DNA from: Snodgrassella alvi SCGC AB-598-O02
GTDB lineage: Bacteria > Pseudomonadota > Gammaproteobacteria > Burkholderiales > Neisseriaceae
Direction of reading: 5' to 3'
Assembly: GCA_000725195.1 (NCBI GenBank)
Contig: JAIL01000246.1
Span: forward strand, 1-34,040
Length of the DNA stretch: 34,040 nucleotides
Position 1 is the first letter of the stretch. Each line of letters begins with the position of its first letter. Below, one piece after another: positions 17,339 to 24,644 of the stretch. Under the pieces are notes generated by a model. The model ran no database searches. It saw nothing but the letters and a program-made list of their open reading frames with translations, and was not told the origin of the DNA. The position numbers and the translations under genes are program-made.

Positions 17339-18200
17339 TACGCACCCCCTTTGCTCGCAGTTTGGCTAGCGCACTCTTGGCAGCCTCATAATTGCTTTGC
17401 GTGCTCTCAGTTTGCCTAGCCTTGATTTGCGTCATCTGCTCACCCCTCTGCATGTCCGTCAACACCTGCTGATACGATTTGAGTAAACATCCAAAATCAT
17501 GTCGGCATTGCACAAACCAGCTCCCGTTGTGCGATAGAAAATATTCAGCCAGATATGGCGCAACCTCCTTGCCAACGTACCTAACCAGCATTGCGACCTG
17601 CCCTCGGGTTTTTTGATTAGCGGCTGGTAGCACCCCGTACCGATTGCGATAGGCTCTTGCGTATGATTCCCAACAAACAACATTGTCAGGGTTAGCCTGC
17701 GATTTTTTCTGCGCTGTTTTCTTTTGTGGCAACCCTGCCTGTGACGCGGGTGCAACCCCGTCATCAATATCTGATGGTTCTAATTGATGGTTAATTGATG
17801 GTTCTTCTTTAAAGGAAGGTGCAAAATTTTCACCTAACTCTGTCGTATTTTTCACTTTGGTAGGTGCAGATTCTGCATATGCAAAATTTGCAGGTGCAAA
17901 ATCTGCATGTGCAGAATTTTCACATTGGCTTTTATAATTATTCAAATTGATTGTGTATGAGTTACTTTGTCTGCTACCGGCTTTTTGTCTGCGTTCAGAC
18001 GTTAAAATACCGCAGCTTTCAAGCCGCTTAATTTGATTAATTACAGAGCGGTCACTCATGCTGCATTTTCTTGCTAAAAATGCCTGACTTGGATAGCAAA
18101 CGCCATCATCATTCGCATGGTCGCACAAGGCTAATAAAACCAGCTTTTCGCCTTGCGATAAATCCAGTTCCCATGCCTTGGACATTAATTTAATACTCAT
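17328..18200 (-). CDS. O-like replication initiator with internal iterons
   Basis: A winged-helix domain of the HTH_36 type covers residues about 14-100 (LVLLALCDHANDDGVCYPSQ, LARKCSMSDRSVINQIKRLE, NSYTINLNN). It is followed by an alanine-rich repetitive linker (about 90-125), whose DNA is the iteron array, and a C-terminal domain (YARAYRNRYGVLP, WFVQCRHDFGCLLKSYQQVL). The arrangement of DNA-binding domain, internal origin and C-terminal partner-binding domain copies lambda O. It should bind the iterons in its own gene and recruit the next protein and host helicase. Total length is 290 residues, in the range of O proteins. Confidence 0.8.
   Translation of the reverse strand: MSIKLMSKAWELDLSQGEKLVLLALCDHANDDGVCYPSQAFLARKCSMSDRSVINQIKRLESCGILTSERRQKAGSRQSNSYTINLNNYKSQCENSAHADFAPANFAYAESAPTKVKNTTELGENFAPSFKEEPSINHQLEPSDIDDGVAPASQAGLPQKKTAQKKSQANPDNVVCWESYARAYRNRYGVLPAANQKTRGQVAMLVRYVGKEVAPYLAEYFLSHNGSWFVQCRHDFGCLLKSYQQVLTDMQRGEQMTQIKARQTESTQSNYEAAKSALAKLRAKGVRNER
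17818..17922. repeat. Five 15-bp iterons, probable replication origin
   Basis: On the plus strand four adjacent 15-mers occupy 17863-17877, 17878-17892, 17893-17907 and 17908-17922, with a fifth at 17818-17832. They share the form GGTGCAAAATTTGCA with small changes and are each roughly palindromic around TGCA ends. They lie inside the O-like gene, next to an AT-rich segment with CCATCAATTA repeats (about 17768-17800), as in lambda ori. Confidence 0.75.
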
Positions 18201-18208
18201 ATTGCACC

Positions 18209-18427
18209 TTAATTTAAGCTAACCAGCGAATAACGTGCATACCGTTTCCCCGATTTATCATCTTTAATCATTAATGAATTAATGACGTATCCTTTTTCAC
18301 GCAAATCACGTATACGTTCAGCCAAACAAGTAATCTGGAATAAAATCATAGCCTCAAGAGTTGTAATTGAATTTCCCTCTTTTAGATAATTCAGAATCAT
18401 ATTTGTTTGGGAATTTACAGTTTTCAT
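18209..18427 (-). CDS. Small winged-helix protein, 72 aa
   Basis: The pattern MILNYLKEGNSITTLEAMILFQITCLAERIRDLREKGYVI, then GKRYARYSL, fits the small phage winged-helix family often annotated HTH_39. It lies eight bases before the O-like gene and downstream of the Cro-like gene, a normal place for an early regulator. GAGGAT precedes the ATG at 18427. Confidence 0.8.
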   Translation of the reverse strand: MKTVNSQTNMILNYLKEGNSITTLEAMILFQITCLAERIRDLREKGYVINSLMIKDDKSGKRYARYSLVSLN

Positions 18428-18497
18428 TTAGGATCCTCTGCATATAGAAGTTCTGGCTAGAATTTGGCAAAATCATAGGGTTTTAAATCTTTACTAG

Positions 18498-18683
18498 TTA
18501 ATAAACCCTTGGTATATTTTTTGATACTGAAAAAACGCCATGTGGGTATAAACGTTTACCCTTAGCCCATCGTGAAATATTTGGAATATGCGTTCCAACT
18601 CCTTTGACAAGATCAGAAATGGATCCATGCTGTCTTAAATCATAGATTCGCGCATCTGGTCTCAGACAATTGAATTTGCACAA
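18498..18683 (-). CDS. Possible small HTH-like frame, 61 aa
   Basis: Only a TTG start without a clear ribosome binding site is available, and the frame continues upstream to the stop codon of the Cro-like gene. The piece CLRPDARIYDLRQHG resembles the middle of the adjacent winged-helix protein (CLAERIRDLREKG), and ISDLVKGVGTHIPNISRWAKGK could be a second helix-turn-helix. It may be a degraded copy of such a gene. I would not be surprised if it is not expressed. Confidence 0.3.
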   Translation of the reverse strand: MCKFNCLRPDARIYDLRQHGSISDLVKGVGTHIPNISRWAKGKRLYPHGVFSVSKNIPRVY

Positions 18684-18707
18684 TATTTTTTTAAGGGCGT
18701 CAAGACA

Positions 18708-18887
18708 TTACCTGCCATATAAATTTTCGTATTCCTTGCTGTGTAGCGTTTTTAAATAATTAAATTGTGCTTTTGGAATACCATTTTTTTTCCACTGTGA
18801 AACAGCCCCTCGTGTTATGCCGCACATCTTTGCGACCTTACTAACACCACCTAAAGCAATAATAAATTTGGCATCTTTTTCATACAT
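18708..18887 (-). CDS. Cro-like regulator, 59 aa
   Basis: The frame reads MYEKDAKFIIALGGVSKV, then AKMCGITRGAVSQWKKNGIP, and ends YENLYGR. This is a single Cro/YdaS-type helix-turn-helix with little else, the size expected for a Cro protein. A near-perfect ribosome binding site (AGGAGG) lies in front of the ATG at 18887. It is the first gene of the leftward early operon and diverges from the S24 repressor at 19001. It should bind the same operators and favour lytic growth. Confidence 0.85.
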   Translation of the reverse strand: MYEKDAKFIIALGGVSKVAKMCGITRGAVSQWKKNGIPKAQFNYLKTLHSKEYENLYGR

Positions 18888-18915
18888 TTATGTCCTCCTA
18901 TTTAAATTTTATAAA

Positions 18916-18945
18916 AGTATAGTTTACTAAACATTGTAAAGTCAA
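18916..18945 (-). promoter_or_regulatory. Leftward early promoter of the Cro-like gene, with operator
   Basis: On the minus strand TTGACT (18945-18940) and TATACT (18921-18916) are 18 bases apart, both close to consensus. The palindrome GTTTAGTAAAC (18932-18922) fills the spacer, so a bound repressor would block polymerase. A wider inverted repeat, AAAAGTATAGTTT / AAACTATACTTTT, spans 18913-18960. Confidence 0.8.
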
Positions 18946-18964
18946 GCAAACTATACTTTTTTTT

Positions 18965-18980
18965 GTTTAGAATGCTAAAC
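18965..18980. promoter_or_regulatory. Repressor/Cro operator GTTTAG-N4-CTAAAC
   Basis: GTTTAGAATGCTAAAC is a perfect 6+4+6 palindrome between the divergent cro-like and repressor genes. The same half-sites occur in the rightward early promoter at 25678-25693. Confidence 0.8.
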
Positions 18981-19000
18981 AAATGTAAGGAATTTATATA

Positions 19001-19717
19001 ATGCCAAGTACACTAAGAGAACGTTTAGAAGAATTAATGGCTGAGTATGGACTCACCAAGCAAATTGAACTAGCTAATTTTGCTAAGGTTAGCAAAGGAT
19101 TAGTTAATCAATGGTTTACCGGTGATTCAGGGCTTGGCAAAAAATCTTTATTAGAATTATCAAATAAGACAAGATTCTCAGCCCAATGGCTAGCAGATGG
19201 AACCGGTCCAAAATATAAAACAAGTGACACTGTCCCATTAACACAAAAACCTAGCACATTGGAAACAGTAAACAGCAATTCTATAACCTTAAAATTATAT
19301 GATATGAGTGCTTCTTGTGGTCAAGGAAACCTAATTCCTGAATTTCCAGTTCTTCTTAGAACAATAGAGATCCCTAACGATGCAATTATAGATCTATTGG
19401 GCACAACAAATTTGCAAGGTGTCCAGCTTATGCCTCCAGACGGGGATTCAATGGAACCTACAATACCCAGACGTTCCATAACTCTTATTAAAACTGATAT
19501 AGACAAATTTCAAAATAGCGGAATTTATCTAATAACATTTGATGGTTATACCTATATTAAAAGACTTGCAAGAGGGAAATCAGGAGTAATTAAAGTAATA
19601 TCTGATAATAAACTTTATTCAGATACTGATTTTGATATTGCTCCAAATGAATTAGATCGATTAATAATTCACGGTAAATTCTGGAAAGCATTACCACTAG
19701 ATTTCCTAGATCTATAA
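19001..19717 (+). CDS. S24-family CI-type repressor 1
   Basis: The 238-residue protein has an N-terminal HTH (about 5-65: LRERLEELMAEYGLTKQIEL, VSKGLVNQWFTGDSG) and a LexA-type C-terminal protease. The catalytic serine lies in GDSMEPT and the lysine in YIKRL. A Cys-Gly in SASCGQG is the likely self-cleavage site. It diverges from the Cro-like gene across the operators, so it is the best candidate for the main lysogeny repressor. It would be cleaved with RecA after DNA damage. AAGGA precedes the ATG, and a strong terminator follows at 19785. Confidence 0.92.
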   Translation: MPSTLRERLEELMAEYGLTKQIELANFAKVSKGLVNQWFTGDSGLGKKSLLELSNKTRFSAQWLADGTGPKYKTSDTVPLTQKPSTLETVNSNSITLKLYDMSASCGQGNLIPEFPVLLRTIEIPNDAIIDLLGTTNLQGVQLMPPDGDSMEPTIPRRSITLIKTDIDKFQNSGIYLITFDGYTYIKRLARGKSGVIKVISDNKLYSDTDFDIAPNELDRLIIHGKFWKALPLDFLDL

Positions 19718-19784
19718 TTTAATTTACAGTTTATTTTTCGATATTCTAATGATATCAGCCATATTAACTAAGTATTTTTTCATT

Positions 19785-19816
19785 AAAAACACCGGCGCTG
19801 TTTGCCGGTGTTTTTA
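19785..19816 (+). terminator. Intrinsic terminator after repressor 1
   Basis: AACACCGGC and GCCGGTGTT form a nine-pair stem around GCTGTTT, with A-rich sequence before and TTTTT after, so it may work in both directions. It closes the first repressor transcript. Confidence 0.85.
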
Positions 19817-19988
19817 ATTGGATGATATGCAAATCTCTATATAATGCATTCAAAGTAACCATAACAAACTTGGCAGAACAAATAATCAATTCTGTATGTT
19901 ACATACTTTTTCATAAGCAGTATAATTCAGAACTTTAATGCTAAGGTGTTTAAATGTATAGACTAGATAAAAGTATACAATTATTTAA

Positions 19989-20138
19989 AAAAATAGATTG
20001 TATATTAGAGAGTTGAGGGTCTATGAAAACGGAATTGATATTATAAGTCGTCATCCTGACTATAAGCCTATGCATGTTACTGACTCAACTTATGTTGAGT
20101 TCAAGGTATTGGGGAAAATGATTTGGAGAGGAGGATAA
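19989..20138 (+). pseudogene. C-terminal remnant of another S24 repressor
   Basis: A frame without a start codon encodes RLYIRELRVYENGIDIISRH, then PDYKPMHVTDSTYVEFKVLG and KMIWRGG, then stop. It lines up with the end of repressor 2 (FFIRRIRITGDSIDLISLNS, then DYETIKV and IILGKKVWRCG). The HTH and the serine part of the protease are gone. It fills most of the gap between repressors 1 and 2 and shows that repressor genes have been replaced here before. Confidence 0.75.
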
Positions 20139-20158
20139 CTTAAGCATATTTATAATTT

Positions 20159-20231
20159 AACCGTTATTGAAAAGTAGTTTTTAAACTAATTACGAAATTT
20201 GAATATAACTTCATATGCGATATAACATTGG
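20159..20231 (+). repeat. 73-bp direct repeat, copy 1
   Basis: Matches 21962-22034 over its full length with only a handful of differences clustered in the first third. The shared core includes TTTAAACTAATTACGAA and TTTGAATATAACTTCATATG. Copy 1 contains the start codon and first five codons of repressor 2. The two copies bracket exactly the repressor 2 and repressor 3 genes. Confidence 0.85.
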
Positions 20232-21114
20232 TAGTTGGGTAAAAAAAGCGCGATTAAAAGCGAACTTGAGTCAAGAAAAATTAGCTCTCGCCTTGGATGT
20301 TGGCGGTAAAGGAACTGTTTCGGCATGGGAAAAAAACAAGAATGCACCTTCGTTTGAGATAATGATTAAAATTTCTGATTTATGCGCCTATCCATTACCG
20401 TACATTGCGCCCAAACAATTATCTTATGAATATCCTGAAATGAGTACTATTCATAGTCGTATTAAACAAGCCAGACTTGCCAAAGGCATTACTCAAGCAG
20501 AATTAGCTGAAATGTTAAATCTATCGACCACTGCTATTCAGTTATGGGAAAATGAAGACGAATCTAAAGCTACCGCACCACAGCGGAAGCGACTCGAAAC
20601 AGTCGCAAATATCCTAGATGTTTCGGTTATGTGGCTACAGTTAGGGGACAATCCTTTGTTCTCGGAAGGTGGAGCTGGACTTGCTAAAGATTCTAACGCT
20701 AGTAATACCCATAATAAGATCATGATGTACGATTTGGATATAACAGCAGATAAAAATAACGCTAAATGGGTATTGATAAAATCTGAAGAACCACTGTTTA
20801 TTGGAAATAGTTGGTTAAAATCTAAAAATCTGATCCCTAGTGAATTACGCGCTCTGCGTGTTAAAGGCAATAGTATGTCTCCTCACTTAGAGAAAGATGA
20901 TATTGTTATAATAAACATTAACGATATTGAACCAATCGACGATGAAATATATGCCGTTGTTTATAACAACCGTTTCTTTATAAGAAGAATTAGAATTACT
21001 GGTGACAGCATTGATTTAATAAGCTTAAACAGTGATTATGAAACAATAAAAGTATCTAATATTAAAACTGATCAACTAATAATCTTAGGAAAAAAAGTCT
21101 GGCGTTGCGGCTAA
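20215..21114 (+). CDS. S24-like repressor 2 with two HTH domains, probably non-cleavable
   Basis: The 299-residue protein has two helix-turn-helix domains in series: residues about 4-60 (KKARLKANLSQEKLALALDV, VSAWEKNKNAPS) and about 78-140 (RIKQARLAKGITQAELAEML, AIQLWENED). The C-terminal LexA-type domain has GNSMSPH with the serine. At the place of the catalytic lysine the sequence is FFIRRI, so Lys appears replaced by Arg. No Ala-Gly or Cys-Gly cleavage pair is seen in the hinge. It may therefore resist RecA-stimulated cleavage. The ATG at 20215 lies inside direct-repeat copy 1 and lacks a ribosome binding site. Confidence 0.85.
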   Translation: MRYNIGSWVKKARLKANLSQEKLALALDVGGKGTVSAWEKNKNAPSFEIMIKISDLCAYPLPYIAPKQLSYEYPEMSTIHSRIKQARLAKGITQAELAEMLNLSTTAIQLWENEDESKATAPQRKRLETVANILDVSVMWLQLGDNPLFSEGGAGLAKDSNASNTHNKIMMYDLDITADKNNAKWVLIKSEEPLFIGNSWLKSKNLIPSELRALRVKGNSMSPHLEKDDIVIININDIEPIDDEIYAVVYNNRFFIRRIRITGDSIDLISLNSDYETIKVSNIKTDQLIILGKKVWRCG

Positions 21115-21198
21115 GGTTTATATCTATATTCAATTATTAAAGCAAAAAAATATTATGATGTTTAACAATAAACCATTTAATTGTTAGAAAATATGTTT

Positions 21199-21912
21199 AT
21201 GAAAAATTCAATAATACGGCTCTATCAGGCAGCCAGAGAATTAAAAGGTCTAACAAATATTTCTCAAATTGCAAGAGCTTTTAATACCTCACCACAGACT
21301 GTCAAAAATTGGGAGTCGCGTGGAATGTCCAAAGAAGGGCTACTTAAAGCACAGCAAATTATAGGCGTGTCAGCGCATTGGCTAGAAACAGGGGAAGGCA
21401 GTATGCTGTTTGTCAGTAATTCTGAGAAATTAAATTTAGAATCTGTCGACGACCAAAAGCTAGGAAATGGGAGTGAAGACCTCGTCACCATTGATCAATT
21501 TGATATCCAAGTTTCATGTGGACCGGGAATTAAAAATGCGAGTTACCCAGATTTTATACGTAGTATTAATATTCCTAAAGAAGAATTCTTGGAATGGTTT
21601 GGACGTAGTAAAGCAAAACCTGGAATTCAACTTGTTACTATTAAAGGCGACAGCATGGAACCAACATTGCCAAACAGAGCTATAGCTTTTGTGGACAGCA
21701 ATATAAATGAATTTCAGGGTGATGGCATCTACGCTTTTGTTTTAGATGGAGAAGCATATATCAAGAGATTACAAAGAATTCCCGGAAAAATTATTGCAAT
21801 TTCGGATAATACTGTATATGAACCATTCTATATAACTCCAGAAATGGAAGATAGAATGCAAATTGCTGCTAAATTCATCAGAGTATTGCCATTCAATATG
21901 CGTGAACTTTGA
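21199..21912 (+). CDS. S24-family CI-type repressor 3
   Basis: The protein has an N-terminal HTH (RLYQAARELKGLTNISQIAR, SPQTVKNWESRG) and an intact LexA-like protease: Cys-Gly in QVSCGPG, serine in KGDSMEPT, lysine in AYIKRL. Its closest relative in the window is repressor 1, with shared segments such as GIQLVTIKGDSMEPTLPNR against GVQLMPPDGDSMEPTIPRR. Three in-frame starts exist (TTG 21181, ATG 21193, ATG 21199). None has a strong ribosome binding site; I take the last because the conserved HTH begins just after it. It is followed by a terminator that is part of direct-repeat copy 2. Confidence 0.9.
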   Translation: MKNSIIRLYQAARELKGLTNISQIARAFNTSPQTVKNWESRGMSKEGLLKAQQIIGVSAHWLETGEGSMLFVSNSEKLNLESVDDQKLGNGSEDLVTIDQFDIQVSCGPGIKNASYPDFIRSINIPKEEFLEWFGRSKAKPGIQLVTIKGDSMEPTLPNRAIAFVDSNINEFQGDGIYAFVLDGEAYIKRLQRIPGKIIAISDNTVYEPFYITPEMEDRMQIAAKFIRVLPFNMREL

Positions 21913-21961
21913 TACTCTTCTACCTCGTAGGACAAAGTTATACAACGATCACTAATAAATA

Positions 21962-21986
21962 AACCGCTATTGAAAGCGGTTTTTTA
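21962..21986 (+). terminator. Intrinsic terminator after repressor 3
   Basis: ACCGCT and AGCGGT pair around ATTGAA, followed by TTTTTT. It lies 50 bases after the repressor 3 stop. Confidence 0.75.
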
Positions 21987-22034
21987 AACTAATTACGAAG
22001 TTTGAATATAACTTCATATGCGATATAACATTGG
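21962..22034 (+). repeat. 73-bp direct repeat, copy 2, ending in a truncated repressor start
   Basis: Second copy of the repeat at 20159-20231. Its 5' part forms a working terminator, whereas copy 1 has lost the pairing. Its 3' part repeats ATGCGATATAACATTGG, the beginning of repressor 2, and then the sequence changes to the helicase-module terminator. This copy is thus a truncated duplicate of the gene start. Confidence 0.85.
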
Positions 22035-22042
22035 GCAAAGAT

Positions 22043-22075
22043 AAAAATAACCATAATTAAGGTGGTTATTTTTTA
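22043..22075. terminator. Bidirectional terminator after the helicase module
   Basis: AAAATAACCA (22044-22053) pairs with TGGTTATTTT (22063-22072). A and T runs on either side let it act on the leftward helicase operon and on rightward repressor transcripts. A similar hairpin occurs at 33099-33126. Confidence 0.75.
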
Positions 22076-22095
22076 AAAAGAAAATAGAGTGGTAA

Positions 22096-22521
22096 TTAGC
22101 AAGCAATTTTCAGATAAGGGGAGAAAACAGGCTTGTAATCATCTGGAATCAACGTTTTTAATTGCTCGATTACTCGGTTATCTTTGGGTAAATGAATAAT
22201 TAATTCATTAATCATTGCCTCAAGTATTTTTTTACGATTCCATTGTTCTTTATAATTTGATGAATTTATTTTCTGGGAAATAGACACTAATTCTTTTTTT
22301 CTATTATAGACATATTTCATTGTAATATTTGAAGTATCGTTTTCATAAGTATCTGAAAAAGTTAAAACCAAAAAAATCAAATTATCTTCTTTGTAAGTTT
22401 CAATCTTTGTGTATTCTTTTTCAAATATTGCTGTTATTAATTCTTCAGGTTGAACTCCTTTTACCATACAAAAAGCGATTATTTTATTAATTTCTTTTGT
22501 TATATGAGTATAGTTGTTCAT
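22096..22521 (-). CDS. Partner protein of the helicase module, 141 aa
   Basis: I do not recognise a family. It is a soluble alpha/beta protein (KIETYKEDNLIFLVLTFSDTY, ITMKYVYNRKKELVSISQKI) with a helical end that carries IVHLP-like hydrophobics. The ATG at 22521 overlaps the helicase stop as ATGA, so the pair is translationally coupled and probably works together. No catalytic motif is visible. Both genes are AT-rich and lie leftward between two sets of repressors, where lambdoid phages keep superinfection-exclusion genes. Confidence 0.65.
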   Translation of the reverse strand: MNNYTHITKEINKIIAFCMVKGVQPEELITAIFEKEYTKIETYKEDNLIFLVLTFSDTYENDTSNITMKYVYNRKKELVSISQKINSSNYKEQWNRKKILEAMINELIIHLPKDNRVIEQLKTLIPDDYKPVFSPYLKIAC

Positions 22522-24380
22522 TTAAGTATCCTTTCAATTTCTGTACCTAATTCCTCTAGCCTCTCGATTGATTTTAAAAGAGCTTTATTATCACGATCTT
22601 TAACTGCTCCATATTTTCTGTACAATTTTGAATTAATAAACTTGACTAATATAGCATCATTAGTATCAGTTGTCTGTATAATCTTGGGGATAATATGTTT
22701 AAATTTTGAATATAACTCAGAACCCTTTTCTTCTAAATTTTTACTAAAGAGTATTTCGGTGGCCATTTCTTGAGTATGTTTTGTTAAACTCTCTCTCAAT
22801 ATTTTTCTTGCTTGATCTGGACGTTTTGATAATAGTAAAGGATCAATGTTTTCTTTTGATTCCTTTTCCGTTTTTTCTTTAATAATTTGTTTTCTAATAT
22901 TTTCAAATGTTTGTTCAGAATAATGTGGCAAAGTTTGTTTTAATATTTCTATTTCTTGCTCCGCTTGATTGTCAATTTCTGCTCTTTTTTCTTCAAAAAG
23001 CTTGTTAAAATCAATATCATCAAGGTATGATTCTGACTTGGTTGCATAAACATTATTGCTTTCTACAAAAGCTAGTTTAGTATCTCTTTCAGTATAATCT
23101 TTTTCAGTAAAATTATATTCTCTATTGCATGAGCGTCGAGCTATTTCAACCTCTTTATGATAAAAATCCCACATTTTATTAAGACCAATTTCTTCATGAA
23201 AAATAACTATACCATTATTATCAATTTCGAAATTTTCGGATTCTGGAATAACTCGCAAAATTCTTCCAACGACTTGGGCAAACGCGTTAAGACTTCGATA
23301 TGGCCTAAATATTGCTAGAATTGAGAGATATTTATGGTCATAACCTTCCATTAACATATTAACAGAAATAACAGCATCACATTTATGCTCTTCAATTTCC
23401 ATAAAAGCCGCAGCAAGTTCTTGTTGTTCCATTTTACTATGTACAATAACAGAATTTATACCTTTCTCCTTATACCAATTAAGTAGATCTTTAGCATGTG
23501 CTATGCTACAACCAACTGCTAAAATTTTATGGGGTATTTTGGGAGATAATCTTTTAATTTCGTTAAGTTGCTTAATACTATGCTCTATAACATCTAACGA
23601 GCATTCTTGGGATAAAGCGATACTTTTTTCAATCCATTCTTGATCTTCTAATTTGAGTATTTCTTCTTTCGATAATTTTTTATCTGGGTCTTTAGGTGTT
23701 TTGAAATATAATTCCTTGGCATTAATAGTTTCTTTTCGAAGCCATTTAACATATCTATAACGCATAACTTCAGATAGCTGTGTCTCATGAATTCTTTTGC
23801 CCGGAATTTCTCTACCATCACCTCTATAGGGTGTCCCTGTAACATGTAAGATTTTGGCATTGGGGAATTGCGTAAAGATTGTTTGCCAGCTTTGGGCTGG
23901 AGCATGATGAGCTTCATCTATGATAATTAAATCAAAAAAATTATTTGGTACTCTATTTATTAAACTTCTATTGTTATGGGTAGAAACAATTTTTTGTATA
24001 TTAGTAATAATAATATGACTACTGTATAAATGCTCGTCTGACAATTCGGCAGAATATTCATTAACAATTGGGATATCTTCTCCCTTAAAAATAACATCAT
24101 AGTTAATCCAGAAATTATTATCTAAGGGGTCTTGTGTCTTTTTTATACTATTTTTTGTAACTAGACCTGGGGTAATTATTAAAACCCTTTCACGAGCCAC
24201 TCCAAAAGGGGCAATTGAAATTAATCCACTTTTACCGGTACCTGTAGGTAAAACAACTAATGCCTCTTTATTTTTTTCATCACTAAAAAATTCCTTTATT
24301 TTTATATAGGCTTCAATTTGTGGTGTTCTCAGTTTCTTATTACCTTCAATATTTACTACTGTATCAAAAAAATACGACAT
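22518..24380 (-). CDS. SF2 DEAH helicase (ResIII type) in the immunity region
   Basis: The 620-residue protein has an intact SF2 core: Walker A VLPTGTGKSG (about 43-52), DEAH in LIIIDEAHHAP (near 155), GTPYRGDG for motif III (near 180), and QVVGRILR for motif VI (near 370). The fold is the restriction-subunit/UvrB-like ResIII type. After about residue 400 there is a long charged helical C-terminal region, with no nuclease, methyltransferase or specificity domain. The ribosome binding site GGAG is well placed before the ATG at 24380. No restriction genes flank it, so it is not a type I or III enzyme subunit. A prophage-encoded defence or exclusion role is inferred from position only. Confidence 0.85.
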   Translation of the reverse strand: MSYFFDTVVNIEGNKKLRTPQIEAYIKIKEFFSDEKNKEALVVLPTGTGKSGLISIAPFGVARERVLIITPGLVTKNSIKKTQDPLDNNFWINYDVIFKGEDIPIVNEYSAELSDEHLYSSHIIITNIQKIVSTHNNRSLINRVPNNFFDLIIIDEAHHAPAQSWQTIFTQFPNAKILHVTGTPYRGDGREIPGKRIHETQLSEVMRYRYVKWLRKETINAKELYFKTPKDPDKKLSKEEILKLEDQEWIEKSIALSQECSLDVIEHSIKQLNEIKRLSPKIPHKILAVGCSIAHAKDLLNWYKEKGINSVIVHSKMEQQELAAAFMEIEEHKCDAVISVNMLMEGYDHKYLSILAIFRPYRSLNAFAQVVGRILRVIPESENFEIDNNGIVIFHEEIGLNKMWDFYHKEVEIARRSCNREYNFTEKDYTERDTKLAFVESNNVYATKSESYLDDIDFNKLFEEKRAEIDNQAEQEIEILKQTLPHYSEQTFENIRKQIIKEKTEKESKENIDPLLLSKRPDQARKILRESLTKHTQEMATEILFSKNLEEKGSELYSKFKHIIPKIIQTTDTNDAILVKFINSKLYRKYGAVKDRDNKALLKSIERLEELGTEIERILK

Positions 24381-24455
24381 TTTATCTCCATATATATGTA
24401 AAATGTTAATAATTAAATATATTTAAAATCAATAGGTAATACTTTAAAAAGCTTT

Positions 24456-24569
24456 TCATGAATAATTAACCAGCCTTTTGGAGAACTGTGCAGCTGATTC
24501 GTAGTTTAAAGCATTAATGCCATTTAGATAATGATTTACAGTCGCTTGTATTTGGCAGTACTCTACAAG
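24456..24569 (-). pseudogene. HTH remnant of a degraded repressor
   Basis: A short startless frame reads QIQATVNHYLNGINALNYES, then AAQFSKRLVNYS and stop. This fits the recognition helix and following helices of CI-type repressors (QATVNHYLNG, INALNYESAA). It lies between the helicase and repressor 4 in a 265-base stretch that otherwise holds nothing. The assignment rests on about 30 residues. Confidence 0.45.
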
Positions 24570-24644
24570 TCATGAATAAATGCGGTGTTGCCTGTAATCT
24601 TATATTTTGGAATAACAGGTGCAACTGCACTTTATTCTTAATAT

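Noticed and set aside
17818-17922. Regular short repeats considered as a CRISPR array
   Set aside because: The 15-bp units are adjacent without spacers, lie inside a coding gene and fit iterons; there are no cas genes.
19950-20012. 20-codon ATG frame before the repressor remnant
   Set aside because: It overlaps the remnant in another frame, has no ribosome binding site, and the remnant's frame shows clear similarity to repressor C-termini, so the 20-codon frame is chance.
22518-24380. Helicase considered as an HsdR or Res subunit
   Set aside because: It lacks a nuclease domain, and no HsdM, HsdS or Mod gene lies nearby.
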